Shown piece after piece: positions 11,042 through 22,705 of a stretch of DNA of 64,000 bases. Every line of letters begins with the position of its first letter. Within the stretch, counting starts at the first letter, position 1. The notes beneath the pieces are model-generated. The model was not told where the DNA came from and did no database searches. It saw only the letters and a list, made by a program, of their open reading frames with translations. The position numbers were made by a program, and so were the translations under genes. Origin of the DNA: Siphonodentalium dalli (lineage: Eukaryota; Mollusca; Scaphopoda; Gadilida; Siphonodentaliidae); NCBI GenBank assembly GCA_032622095.1, contig CP136061.1, positions 5,280,734 to 5,344,733 of the forward strand, read 5' to 3'.

Positions 11042-11500
11042 TTTTGAACAGCTGGATGGGCGTATGTGACCCAGTATGTGATTTCTAGATGGACTGGTGG
11101 CAGCACAAGAATACCCGTGGCTGGTGTGATTATGCATACATATTGGAATATGGCAACGAGAATTGTTAATTTCCACCACACACGACTTACACCCAATTTT
11201 TGAACAGCTGGACAAGTTAATTGTGACCTAGTTTTTTATTTTGAGATGAACTAAAACGAATCCAGAACAATAGCATCGTGGCTGCTATGGTTATGCCTAC
11301 GCAGGCGAGTTAGCAACGAAAACTGACCTTTTTCATTATGTTGACCCCATGCACGACTTACGCCCAATTTTGAACAGCTGGACGAGCGTATGTGACCTGG
11401 TTTGTGATTTCTAGATGGACTAGTCGCGGCACAAGAAGAATCCAGAAAGGATGGCACCGTAGCTGCTGTGATTATGCATACATACATGTGGGCGATTCAG
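11042..11500. repeat. Diverged copies of the about 172-bp satellite
   Basis: Repeated landmarks GCACGACTTACGCCCAATTT, TTTGAACAGCTGGA and TGATTTCTAGATGGACT occur around 11045-11110, 11190-11240 and 11350-11430. The segment at about 11290-11370 aligns with the satellite at 14100-14170 (CTACGCAGSCGAKTTAG then CCATGCACGACTT). Divergence is much higher than in the 14-kb block. Confidence 0.6.
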
Positions 11501-13796
11501 TAACGATTGTTATCATATTATGAGACCTGGGAACTGGAAACTGGGGTTGGTCTGGGAACTAGTAACGGAATTCATGGAACTTGTGTAAGGGCAGATATGA
11601 AGCTACTGACAAACGCACAAAAAACCTTCAACGGCATTACAGCACAATAACTTGGGTTGATACAGTGCAATGCTAATATGGGTGAATCTGTGAGTTTTTT
11701 TAAATAAGAATTAAAAGATTATTTAGCTGGTTTTGAATGAGATGATATATACCGTACCACGGTGCCACACACCAATGCAAACTGTATGTACTCTATATAT
11801 GTAGACATCAGAGGCTACATAGGTGCAGCTGTACCTCCCTGGTGGTGTTACTTGTAACAATCTTAGTCGACGAATCTTAATGCGCATGGAATTATACCTG
11901 CTAACTTAATGGCACCTAATCGTATCGTTGTCTCCTAAAATTTTGTGGACCGAACAATGAAGAGCATTTTTTTGATAATTCATGTTTCCGATGGGTGGGA
12001 AAGTAGTGTGGGGACCGTGGATATAATCTAGGAATCGGGTACTGATATATACGGCGCGGCAATGCCGATAGTTGTGTGGTTTAGAATAATTCAAGTGTCC
12101 GATGGGTGGTCGAGTTGGATTGTCTTCATCTAGAAATGATACACCAAATCATATTAAATAAAAGGTCGACCGACCACAAGGTCCCTGGAGACGGTGGCTA
12201 ACTGAAGGATTGGATATGTCCGGAATAAATGTCATCATCCGGAAACCTCAAATGTTGAAAATCAAAAAAAATCGTCAAACTAGGGGCCATAATTGCGGTA
12301 GAAAAGATCGGATAAGTCTGGTTTTCGATTTAAAAAAAATAGCTCTTACGCAAAACATGTTAAAATCGGTTAATATTTGTTCAAGTTATTGCGCTATCGA
12401 GCTAGAAAAGTCGGCAAAAATGACAAGAACTCGACAAAAATGGTTCCAACCAAACTCAGAATTGCAGGTTCCAACGATGTTTAATATCTGTGCCAAATTA
12501 AAAAAAAAATGACTATGTACACAGGCTCGGGCTAAAGTTGGGTCCCAGGATGTATGATGCTATGTCAAAAATGTTTTCTATTAAATATGTATGGCAGTGT
12601 GCGTTTTAGTCATGGTTTGGACGATGAACCCATTTCTTTGTGATAGATGCCAAGATTAATCAATTAATTTCCAATTGAGTTAAAGGGAGGTCAAAGCTAT
12701 TCTGCATCATAAGTTTCAAGATCTATCCAAGTAGACCCACGGAGCGTCGATAAACCTAGCGGTATTTTCAATTAGGAGATTCATTTCAACAGAACATTGT
12801 GTGTCATTATCTATAGAGTTATTTTTAATCACCTCTCCAATTCTGTTCGCTGCCACCAGTATCATAAGATTAATATATGGATTTCCAGAATAAGCCTTTT
12901 GTATTTATCACATTGAGTGCTTCTTTCAACGGTTTACATTTCAACATCAAGATCCCCTTCCTGTTGAAACTTTGACGAGGGACACATGCCAATCGATATA
13001 GGTATCGCTGGGCATGTATAGAAAAGGCTGAAATATAGCTCCAGTCTTATAATTGATGCTACGTACACAGAATGACAATGCTTTCATAAAATTCCTATCC
13101 GATTGATTATTACAATACAAATTGGCATTGTCTTGGAGAATGACTATATACATATATTGCATATTTTGGTTATAAATGTTGGAATCGTTGTCCGACTTAA
13201 GTTGGCTGAATATTAGGCACAAATAAATTGCTAGTTTTCCGGGTGACATCCTGTCTGAGTGTAAACAAGAAATCAAGACTGTCACCGTATAATCAACTTG
13301 TTTTATAGTATTAGTGTATACTTAGTGCAGACATAAACAAATAAAAATACCGTATACATGAAGATGTTGTCCGTGTGGGATGAGGTGTGTTGACAATTAA
13401 TTTGGAAATGCCGCGCCACCTCATACATGTACTATAGGCTATAGTCCCGGCTTTGGCCAATGGGTCGATAGTCGGTGTGACTATACAGAGCGTTTAGGAT
13501 TTCTAGTGGGTTTCACTGATCTCATCGTGGTATACCTGCCAGTATCTTGGGTTCTGGGACTTCTCTTCCCGATATCGTGACGTCGTATCGTTTATACCAC
13601 TATATAGACATAGCAGAAAATCGCCACCATCTGCTCCTCTGGTATTTAAACAATTAAATCGACAATATGGATAGAGAAAACCCAGATCCATCAGGACCTA
13701 AAACTCATACGTATTTTCAACAACAGACTGGGAGATGTTACAAAAAAAACAAAGAAATGTTTTTGAAAACCGTTTCGCAGCCCATAAACATGATTA
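11501..13796. other. No gene recognised; weak repeat remnants
   Basis: A GGGGCCATAATTGC motif at about 12283 resembles the GGGCCATAACT motif in repeats at 33430 and 61767. At 12700-12880 a diverged copy of the 414-bp repeat is suggested by TCATTTCAACAGAACATTG (31677 has a close match). The frames at 12210-12512 and 12947-13285 have no recognisable domain. Confidence 0.4.
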
Positions 13797-14500
13797 CGTA
13801 GCTAGAAGCATGGCGGCCTCCCGGGAATCCTTGCATTTGCATGCGGTGCAACTCGGTGGGCGTCCACCGGACAGGGACGCAACAATATAACCCCTTCCAA
13901 ATGTTCGATAATTGGGCTGAAGTCGTGCACGGAGCTCAACATTGCAATTTTTGTTGCTAAATCGGCTGCGTGGCCAGAACCATTGCAGTCACAAGGGAAT
14001 CCTTCCGTGTATATATGGTCGTGCCCCTGTCATATATAAGATGCCCGCTCGGTGGCACCGCACGGAAATGCCAGGATTCCAGGGTGGCCGCCATGGTTCT
14101 GGCTACGCAGCCGATTTAGTAACAAAACGTGCTATTTTGTCTCCATGCACGACTTCAGACCAATTTTCGAATATTTTGAAGGGGCTATATAGTCACGTCC
14201 CTGTCCTATAGATGCCCACTGGGTGGCACCGCCCGAAAATGCAAGAATTCCCAGGTGGCCGCCATGGATCTGGCTACGCAGCCGATTTAGTATCAAAAGG
14301 GGCTATTTTGACACTCCATGCACGACTTCAGCCCTATTTTCGAAATATGGAACGGGTTATATGGTTGCCTCCCTGTCCTATATAGATGCCCGCTGTGCGG
14401 CACCGCACGATAATTCAAGGATTCCCTTGTGACTGCCATGGTGCTGGCCACGCAGCCGATTTAGCAACAAAAAGTGCAATGTTGAGGTCCATGCACGATA
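13797..14500. repeat. Satellite of about 172 bp with one inverted unit
   Basis: Three direct units carry GGCTACGCAGCCGATTTAG at 14101, 14272 and 14446 (last with CCACGCAG), spaced 171 and 174 bp. Each continues with CCATGCACGA and, going round, TAGATGCCC and GGTGGCACCGC. The first part (13797-13985) is the same unit in opposite orientation, giving a head-to-head start. The array probably grew by unequal exchange next to an inversion. Confidence 0.75.
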
Positions 14501-14591
14501 CATATATCATATTTTTATCAAGGTAAAATGATCACGAAACCGTTGGGGTTAAACAAAATTAATAATGATTTCCATATTACTACGGGACATT

Positions 14592-15420
14592 TACTAGGGT
14601 TGGGGCAAAAACTGGTTCCTTGTATACTTTTTAGTAGAAGCATGGCATGCATATTTTCAACATCGAAATTGCACTCTATTCCAATGTTTTAATGTCACGT
14701 GATCTCCAAATCCAAGATGGCTGCCGTCTTAAGCAATAATCAGGATATTTTCGAGGATTTTTGTGCACGTTTTTGACCAAATCTACCCCAAATAGCCGCC
14801 ATGTATCCCCAAATCATCCGGTTCACTTGCCTTTATTGTTTACTGGTTCAGTCGAAACAGCAGATGTGCTCAGGAAGGTTGGAGTTAACATTGTGGGTTG
14901 TTTAACTCAGACAAAATATAGATTTATAACATTGTATGCAATACCCGATATAGTTGAAAACGGTCATTGTTCATTTTGCCGTTAGAGCTGTATGGCTAGT
15001 TAACCTTCATCAATTGTGTTCTAACTCTATGGTTAATTGACATTCATCAAACACCTTACAGACAATACAAGGATTGAAATAGATTTCACTATGATGTTGG
15101 TGTGATTTAATGTGGTTTAATGTCACGTGACCTCTATGGTTGTCAGATATAATATAGATTTATAACATTGTACGCAAGACCCGATATAGTTGAAAACGGT
15201 CATTGTTCATTTTGCCGTTAGAGCTGTATGGCTCGTTAACCTTAATAAATTTTGTTCTATCTCTAACTCTATGGTTAATTAACATTCATCAAACACCTTA
15301 AAGACAATACAAGGAATGAAATAGATTTCACTAGTGTGGGGGCAACTGTTCAAAAACTGGTTCCTTGTATACTTTTCTTAGTAGCAGCATGGTATGTTCA
15401 TTTTCAACATCAGGATGGGT
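14592..15420. repeat. Tandem duplication with about 236-bp period
   Basis: GATTTATAACATTGTAYGCA at 14921 and 15157 begins a well-conserved block (CCCGATATAGTTGAAAACGG, TTTTGCCGTTAGAGCTGTAT, AACATTCATCAAACACCTTA). An outer pair, AAAACTGGTTCCTTGTATAC near 14611 and 15353, belongs to the same duplication history. No coding role seen. Confidence 0.8.
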
Positions 15421-15494
15421 TGTGCTAAATAATTGGACTCTATTCCAATTTTCAATGTCAATCGACTAATCTAATGTACAGCATAAGAAACTTA

Positions 15495-16010
15495 TCTGAT
15501 ATCCAAGTATTAAGAATAAAGTTATTCACCACCCCGCCAACCCACCAACCAATACATAATTTCAGATCGCAGATTTTTATTCGCAATTCGACTTCCAGTT
15601 CTATGAAATGATTGTTTATGAATGAAGGATCGTCTAATCAAATACAAAAAGTTAGAAACGTATCTACGTCGGAGTTTAAAGACCAATGTTATTCCCCACC
15701 CCAAGTTTGAAGATTAAAGTTATTCGCCCCCCACCCAATTCAGATCGAAGATTTTTGTTTGCAATTCCAGTTCTAAAAATGATTGTTTTTGATTGAAGGA
15801 TTATCTAATATTATGCACAAAATAACAAACTCATATGGCATCGAAGTATTGAGAATAAAGTTATTCGATACCACCCCAACCCCCCCCCCCCCCCCCCCAG
15901 CCCACACCCAACCATCTTACATAATTTCTTATCACAGATTTTTGTTCGTAATTCCACTTCCAGTTCTATAAAATGATTGTTTATGATTGAAGGCGTCTAA
16001 TCTAATGCAC
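15495..16010. repeat. Three degenerate tandem units; C homopolymer
   Basis: The landmark AATAAAGTTATTC recurs near 15513, 15712 (as ATTAAAGTTATTC) and 15852, each followed by CCACCCCA-rich sequence, CAGATCG or CACAG, and GATTTTTRTTCG. A 19-base C run at 15880-15898 sits in the last unit and may be length-variable. Confidence 0.7.
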
Positions 16011-16014
16011 AAAT

Positions 16015-16100
16015 AGTGGGGCGGATAGATGACAAAATCGTGCATTTTATGGTAAAAGCACCAAACTTGACAGCATGTACTACATACAAAAATAAGACAT
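16015..16100 (-). repeat. Repeat B fragment
   Basis: GGCGGATAGATGACAAAATC and CGTGCATTTTATGGTAAAAG, followed by ACTACATA, match the reverse complement of 23880-23945. Confidence 0.65.
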
Positions 16101-17959
16101 TTTGGACAGCACATTACATGTATTTGGTGGTTTGATTGTGTTATTCAATTGTCATTTATACTCCAAGGAATGTACTATTGTAACCTACATGCATGGACTG
16201 TAGTTATATTTGTTGTTGGTCTTCTCTTTGGCTGTTTTCATTTCATAGTCAGTGATGGTGATATGTGAAACTCAATGTTGCTCATCTCTCATGATCCAGA
16301 AAAAATCATTTAGTTAAAATGTATTGCTGTCCCGATTTAAGCAAAACATGCGTCTATGTCTTATTGCACTTTATTGTATCAAATAATTAATAGCATGTCC
16401 CATCCAATTATTTCAATCCGTGTTGGTTTATACACTGAAAATGTATTTTGAAGATTTAAAATCGGATGGTGGTCATGTCATTCCCATGTATGGATTTTGC
16501 CTTGGAGAGATCAACAGGAAGTTAACGACAAATATAACTGCACTGTGGTTCCCCGTCTGCATTTAAATCGTCAACACACCTCTGTAACTGGCTGAACCGG
16601 TTTTCATTGTTTTCAAAAATAAAAACATGTTCGATACTAAGTCCCCGGAAGACTGCTAATTTCTGAAGTTGTCATATGTTACAATCCTACCACAACAGCG
16701 TGAATAACCGGGAAAATTGTGTCCTCAAGAACAAAAACACATTGGAGGAGGGCAGTCTTCGATTTTTTTATTGGTTATGGCACAGTATGGTGTGGACGGC
16801 TGTTTCCTAAGTGTTGCAAGTGACACGTTAACGGCTACTCTTTTGGCGGCGATCAGTAGACACAAAACAATAAACAAATGTGCTCGTTACAACTTGTTCT
16901 ATCTAGTTACTTAACCCACAACAGCGGTTCTGTGGTTAGGACGAAAAGTTGCGAACGGACGGACGGATAGATAGACATATCTCATAATATGTCTATATAA
17001 ACATACATGTAAACACACCAACTTTTGTCTTTTCGGGTAAAGCATCTTGCGGAAAACCACAAACAAAGTGGTGAAACTCGCGTCGAGAGACATGCCCATT
17101 GGCAGATTTGTTTAAACGTAGAATAAGAATGGATTAGTGGTCCATGAGCGATACTTGTTTCTCAATGAATACATATCGCTCGCGATAATTTATGGCGTGT
17201 CAATAAGCGTTTTATCGGCCTGCACATTGTTCTGATTGGTAACAAGGTAGTTTGACTGCATGTTCATACCATCGAATAGAGTTATCAACTAAATGACAAC
17301 TGAATGACAAGATGCGCCCTTTGACCACCAATGTAGGTCTAAAACCAGGTTTAACTCGGATGTTTAAACTGGAGATGATGACTCCGGCCTATATGTTCAA
17401 ACATAAAACCCAACATCATAATTTTGCATATATACATAATAACTGCTAGTATACAATTTATATGCATACGTACAAAATGAAGCACGTAACAGATACTGCT
17501 CAGTTGTATGTATTTGATTGTATATATATCGATTATAACATGTCATACAAGTGGGTTTATTCATAGGCCATGTTAAGTGATACATGTTTATCTGGCTGGT
17601 ATATATATATATGACATGCACCACGGATACCGACCAAACATTTGGTGAAACATTTTGTCGCCATCAAATTGTTTCCATCAAATTTCCGTTCGATTCAGGG
17701 GTGTGAGAAGGGAGGGGTACACACGCTATTACAAGTACTTATAATTTATGTGCACATGACAATGGTCCGGTTTTAGTCTGAACATGTCATACCGTTACTT
17801 TCAGACTTTAAGTTGTGAACGTATTGTCTGTATGTGTATGTAGCCTTAACGATAGGAATAGAGGCAATGTTAGCCTCACTGCCACATATTCACGATCACA
17901 TATATTGACTGGCTAATGTCGCTTTTTACCGATCCAGCAGGAAGAGAACTTTTAATGTT
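16101..17959. other. No gene recognised
   Basis: No repeats or coding sequence that I can support. Short frames at 16717-16914 and 17397-17624 have no recognisable domain. Confidence 0.4.
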
Positions 17960-18790
17960 TAATTGAAAAACTTTGAATGAATAACTCGACACGAAAAACA
18001 CAAAGGGCGCTTACTACCTCCAAGACACACCTGTTGTGCTGTGATGGTGTAGATCGCTCATATGAGGTTGGTGGCCTTTTGTTGTCGCACGATTATCGTG
18101 AAAGGTCAGATTTATTGAAATTAAATTTCTATGGGAAATACCATAATGCCTATCGAAGCTCTCCAGGTTTACCTTGATAATGACTTTGCTTAGAATAAAC
18201 TAGAACAATAAACCGTTAAATTTGCGAAACACAATGACAATTAAATTTTCTAGAAGGATGTAACCGTTATGTCTTTTGCAAAGAAACTGGCTGATATTGA
18301 CCACTTTTACACACTAATTGGTTCATTATTCTAACATCAGATCCAAGACTAACAACTCGCAAACTCTAAAATATTTAAAAAGAACGTTGAATGAGTTACT
18401 AAACACGACAAGCACAAAGGGCGTTTACTGTCCAATACATACCTGTTGTTTTGTGATGTTGTATATGTCTCTTATGAGACTGGTGCCCTTTTTGTCGCTG
18501 GATTATCGTGAGAGATCAGAATTGGAGAGGGGTCCATAATTAGCCGTTGGTTTATCAAACAACGTTCTATTGACATTAACGTTCTATAGGAAAGGCCATA
18601 GTACTCATAGAAGCTCTCCAAATCTACTTGGAAAATTGCTTTGTCTGGAATAGACTAGAAGATTAAATGGTTAAATTTGCGCACAATGGCATTCAAATTT
18701 CGAGAAGGATGTAGGCTTACGTCTTTTGCAAAAAACTGGCTAATATTGACCACTTTTACAAACTAATTGGTTGATCGTTCTAACGTCCGA
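17960..18790 (+). repeat. 414-bp repeat, two tandem direct copies
   Basis: The landmark CACAAAGGGCG near 18000 and 18414 gives a period of 414 bp. Other shared blocks are GATTATCGTGARAGRTCAGA, AGAAGCTCTCCA, GAAGGATGTARSC and ATATTGACCACTTTTACA. A third copy lies in opposite orientation at 31440-31910. The short frames within it (17977-18177, 18318-18539) are not conserved between copies, which argues against coding. Confidence 0.8.
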
Positions 18791-19067
18791 ACGAGTTATT
18801 CATGAACGCTAACACATTTGACGAATATGGCACTGCATGAGCATCCATGTATGCATTTCCAATGGCCTAGCGTCCAATTAGAACATTAACATAAAACGGA
18901 TTTAGTGGTAAGCTAATATATATGTCGGAAGTGATTTCAATGTTCATTAAATATTATGATTATGTATATATATCCACAGATTTATAATTATGATGACTAG
19001 TACACTTGCTTGAATACATAATGCTATCATGAGAATGAGTATCGATGAGCATGCCAAGCACAATTAG

Positions 19068-19454
19068 TTGTCATCGATAGCAACATCCAGTAAATTCGCA
19101 TCTTATCGTATTATCAAGACCTCATTTGAACGAGAAAGTTACCTATCAATAACAAACCACCGAGTCATGCAAAGCATCCTTCTTTTCCGAACGAGGAACC
19201 ATAGACTCTCAATAGAATATGGCACGTGGACCAATGCCCCATATTCGGATAGATTATGTGCCCTCTGCAACACAGAAATATGCGACGAGTATCATGTAAT
19301 CCTTAAATGTATTGAACCCCAAGACATACGCGTTCAATACCTGGGACCATACTGTTATCAGAGACCAAACGATAACAAGTTAGCAGCACTATTCAATAAC
19401 CACAACAGAAGAATTACCAAGAATCTCTCAGTTTTTATAAAAAAAGGTCATTGA
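19068..19454 (+). pseudogene. LINE ORF2 C-terminal fragment (lineage 1)
   Basis: The 128-residue frame resembles the C-terminus of non-LTR retrotransposon ORF2 proteins: an SYRIIKTSFERESYL segment, a basic HRLSIEYGTW segment, then a cysteine-histidine motif CALCNTEICDEYHVILKC (C-x2-C-x8-H-x4-C). Endonuclease and reverse transcriptase are absent, as expected for a 5'-truncated insertion. The zinc-binding residues are intact. It is a different family from the LINE at 37.9 kb. The 3' end could not be located. Confidence 0.65.
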
Positions 19455-20429
19455 TATATTTCGGAACTCTTGAGGCTACATTTTCGGACAAACAAGTAAC
19501 CCCCTTCAAAATATACCGTTATAATATACTTGTTTCTTACACATGTACCAACATTTTATGAAGAAGGACCCCAACACCAATACAATAGTTTATGGCTGCA
19601 GATGGGCTTATTTGATAAGCACAACAAGTAATACAATCTGATTCCTCTTGAGGCTTAATCAATTAAACCATGCAAAATCCATATCCATTGACCGAACACG
19701 CAACCATTACGCCGAAATTAATAACAATAACCCTATATATCTATCAGACAAAATATAAATATAAAAGAAGCATCTTTCCCTTCCCGCGCTCTCTCTCCAT
19801 TCTCCATCTATATACCTTGTCTTTCACTCTATATTATCTCTCTCTCTCTACGTCTGTCTTACATATAATGTTTGTGTTCTATTGAAATAGTGTTCAACTA
19901 TCCTTTCCCAGTGTTCAGTCAGTCGAATTTTTCAAAGCAGTCAAACAGAAACAAAAGGCCCATTGCCTATTTAAAAAATCTTAATGTCGTTATCGCGATA
20001 TATAACTTGAACAAACGTCGACCGATTTTATGCATAGTTGATAAACGGATTTTTCATAGCAACATCTCGGTCGTTCTCACAAAGCGGATGTTTTACCTGA
20101 GATATGGATTTTAAATTGTGTACTTGAGTAATCCCAGGGCGACAACTTTAAAGCACTTCAACTAAACTGATCCCTGTTCTACGACAATATCTGGAAATAA
20201 ATAAAAACATCGATGCTCAACTGTTGTTAAATATATATTATTATTTTTATTGGCATACATGCGTCCTATTACCATACTGTTGGGGATAGCATTTTTAATC
20301 TACCCATATATAAAATTTATATGTTCTTACAAGTATATGACCCAATAAAAATAGATGCACAGCGAACAATTTTTATGAGGTTTCTGGTCATTAGCAATAC
20401 ATAATGGATAGAGTATGACAAACAACAGG
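19455..20429. other. No gene recognised; LINE 3' UTR possible at the start
   Basis: AT-rich, with a CT-rich stretch at about 19790-19855. No domain is recognisable in the frames at 19670-19885 or 19872-20114. Confidence 0.4.
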
Positions 20430-20540
20430 TGATTCACCAAAATGGTTGCCATGCCAACGGTGCACGTTATTCGGATCATATTTCATCCCCATAAAATTGA
20501 CGATTGTGTCCTCTTTCCACCCAACTAATGGTGTGGCCAT
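20430..20540 (+). repeat. Repeat B, diverged copy
   Basis: GGTTGCCATGCCAAC at 20444-20458, followed by CATAAAATTGACGATTGTGTC and CCACCCAACTA, matches 23813-23950 in order and spacing, with many changes. Confidence 0.5.
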
Positions 20541-20998
20541 TGTCTATCGGGAAGAGCAATTTCTAAGTTTAAGGGTCGCCAATTGGCCTGGTCACATGTT
20601 TCGTAAAATATCTCACACAAGTAATAATCAGCATATGGATAAGATATGTGTCTCAAAATAAAGGCTATGATCTCCAGAATGTAACAGAATATAAATATGA
20701 TGCAATAAATTGAGAAAGGTTCCTCATAAAGACAAATAATATCACATGAAGTGATAAAACACTTGACCTTTCATAGTCACCTTGACTCTTGAGATCAGTG
20801 CTGGAGGTTCGTCTTGGAGAAGGTATGCATGCAAGTATTATTATATAACCATATCCACCAACAAGTCCACTGTTGTCACTAAACTAATTCACATATGATC
20901 ATTTTCCAGAATTCTCAGAAACCACATACTGTTCCTATGGTAATGCCATTTTTTAGGCTACTAATCGATAAGAAGCTTATCAACAATGGTTTCCAATG

Positions 20999-21968
20999 CA
21001 GTGTTCGCGCTGGACCGAAAAAAACTTTAGCCAAAAGTTTAGCCAAATGAAAATTTTATTAGCCAAATGAAAAAAACTTTAGCCAAATGTTTTTTAGCCA
21101 AATTAAAAAAAAATATGGCCAAATTAAATCATCGTTTTCTGGTCGGTTCACAATTAATGACTAAACCGTCAAATCTAACAGGCACAGGTAAAATACACAA
21201 TAATTTAACTAATTTTGATGAACTAGAAATATTTGTAATTTGTTTATCTATCATTTATTAAAAATTTATCAATCTTTATGTGAAAGAGTGATTGGGGGGG
21301 GGGGGTAACCCGGGATTGTCCTTCTTATAATGTCATTAATTTTTTGTTTTATATCAATATCTTTTTTTAAATCATTAAATGTTAATTATCCTTGCGAAAA
21401 TATTTAAGTGACATCTGGAAACTAATAACTTAATATTGTTACGCCATTATCAAATTGCAATCTGTCATAAAAGCATGCATATTATTTTGAATGTATCGGT
21501 ATTGACGACAAATAGCCACAAAATATCTGTCGTGATTCACATTTGGCTGATTAAGCTATTGTCTTACACTTGGTGCTCACAAACCTTGGCCGTCATAAAT
21601 ACAATGTCATCATAAACATGCATTGTGCAGGAGTCCCGTGAGTGACCAGACAGACAATGGGGGATTAGCGGATTAAATGTAAAATAATGATTTTTTGCTG
21701 TTTCGTGCAGGGTGACGGGTTTCCCTTTGTACTGTCTGCGATCGGGTTTCCCTTTGTACAGTCAGCGATATATTCCCACTTACGATGTTTTCGGACTAGA
21801 TCGTTCACATCACAAATTGAAAACCCACTTGCCAAAACTTCATGCTTTCAGTCTCCATTTGGGGTCAAAAAAGATTTAGCCAAAAGTTTAGCCAAATGAA
21901 ATTTTTAATAGCCAAATTCAAAAAAGATTAGCCATTGGCTAATTTGGCTACCGACAGCGCGAACACTG
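20999..21968. mobile_element. hAT-like non-autonomous DNA transposon
   Basis: The termini are perfect 14-bp inverted repeats: CAGTGTTCGCGCTG at 20999-21012 and its complement at 21955-21968. A CAGTG start is typical of hAT-type elements. Inside each end are clustered TTTAGCCAAA motifs arranged in the same, not inverted, orientation: 21025-21120 and 21868-21940 share TTTAGCCAAAAGTTTAGCC in direct order. Such subterminal motifs are usual transposase-binding sites. The 8-bp flanks (TTCCAATG and AGATAGTA) do not match, so either the target duplication has decayed, or an exchange between two elements occurred. No transposase coding sequence is present. Confidence 0.65.
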
Positions 21969-22107
21969 AGATAGTATATGGGATTTACGATTAACTACAC
22001 TGCACGAAATCCCCAATTTTGTTTACGAAACCCATTTTGTTATACAAATGACAGGCTACTATGAAGAAAGTTGGAGTGTGACATGGATCGATCTTTCTGG
22101 AGCATCC

Positions 22108-22425
22108 GGGGCCTCGGTGGCTCAATCGGTTAGGGGTACAACTCCAAGCCGTTTCGCCCTCCAGCTCTGGCGATAAGGGTTCAAATCCTCAAGTTTCCGT
22201 TGTGGACTTTGTAGCTCGAAATCGTTATCTGGTGGAGATACCAGTTACTCGCCGATGGCCGGTGGTTTGCGGCGCATGGTTGACGAGTTTATCAGCCATT
22301 GAAATCACTGTTAGATTAGTCGCAAGTGTGCGGATTTCCTCCACCACTAAAACTGGCAATGTCGTGATATGGCCTTAGTTGCTAAAGCGACAATAAACCC
22401 CAATCAATCAATCAATCAATCAATC
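22108..22425 (+). mobile_element. tRNA-derived SINE with 11-bp target duplication
   Basis: A 318-bp element bounded by exact copies of CTGGAGCATCC (22097-22107 and 22426-22436). The head contains a polymerase III A box (TGGCTCAATCGG, 22118-22129) and a B box (GGTTCAAATCC, 22178-22188). A central body (GATGGCCGGTGGTTTG, GTGTGCGGATTTCC, ACTGGCAATGTCGTGATATG) is shared with a degraded copy at 48682-48875. The tail is (CAAT)n after AATAAACCC. Body and tail recall SINEs of molluscs; that assignment is from memory. The intact target duplication indicates a relatively recent insertion. Confidence 0.88.
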
Positions 22426-22549
22426 CTGGAGCATCCAAAGGTTTCCAAGAACTATTGCGACGTGGTTGCAAGAATGGATGCAAAAACAATTGCAAATTTT
22501 CGAGGGCATCATTACGCTGTACTGCTCTATGCAGTTGCAATTGCAAATA

Positions 22550-22705
22550 CAGTAATGCCCTAAGTAATCGACCCCTTAACCACATCAGAATTATGGGTAA
22601 TTTTCAGGATTTAGTCGGAAATAAATATCCATATTTCCGACTAAATCCTGAAAGTTACCCATAATTCTGCTGTGGTTAGGATGTCGATTACTTAAGGCAT
22701 TACTG
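22550..22705. mobile_element. Foldback MITE, Tc1/mariner type
   Basis: A 156-bp near-perfect palindrome. It starts CAGTAATGCCCTAAGTAATC and ends with the complement, and the arms are about 75 bp around a short AT-rich centre at about 22625. It is flanked by TA on both sides (22548-22549 and 22706-22707), the target duplication of Tc1/mariner transposons. It is too short to code for anything. Confidence 0.85.

Noticed and set aside
10718..11215. A complete 165-residue gene
   Set aside because: The N-terminal third is translated satellite and the rest is a truncated Penelope-like RT segment; the start codon is accidental.
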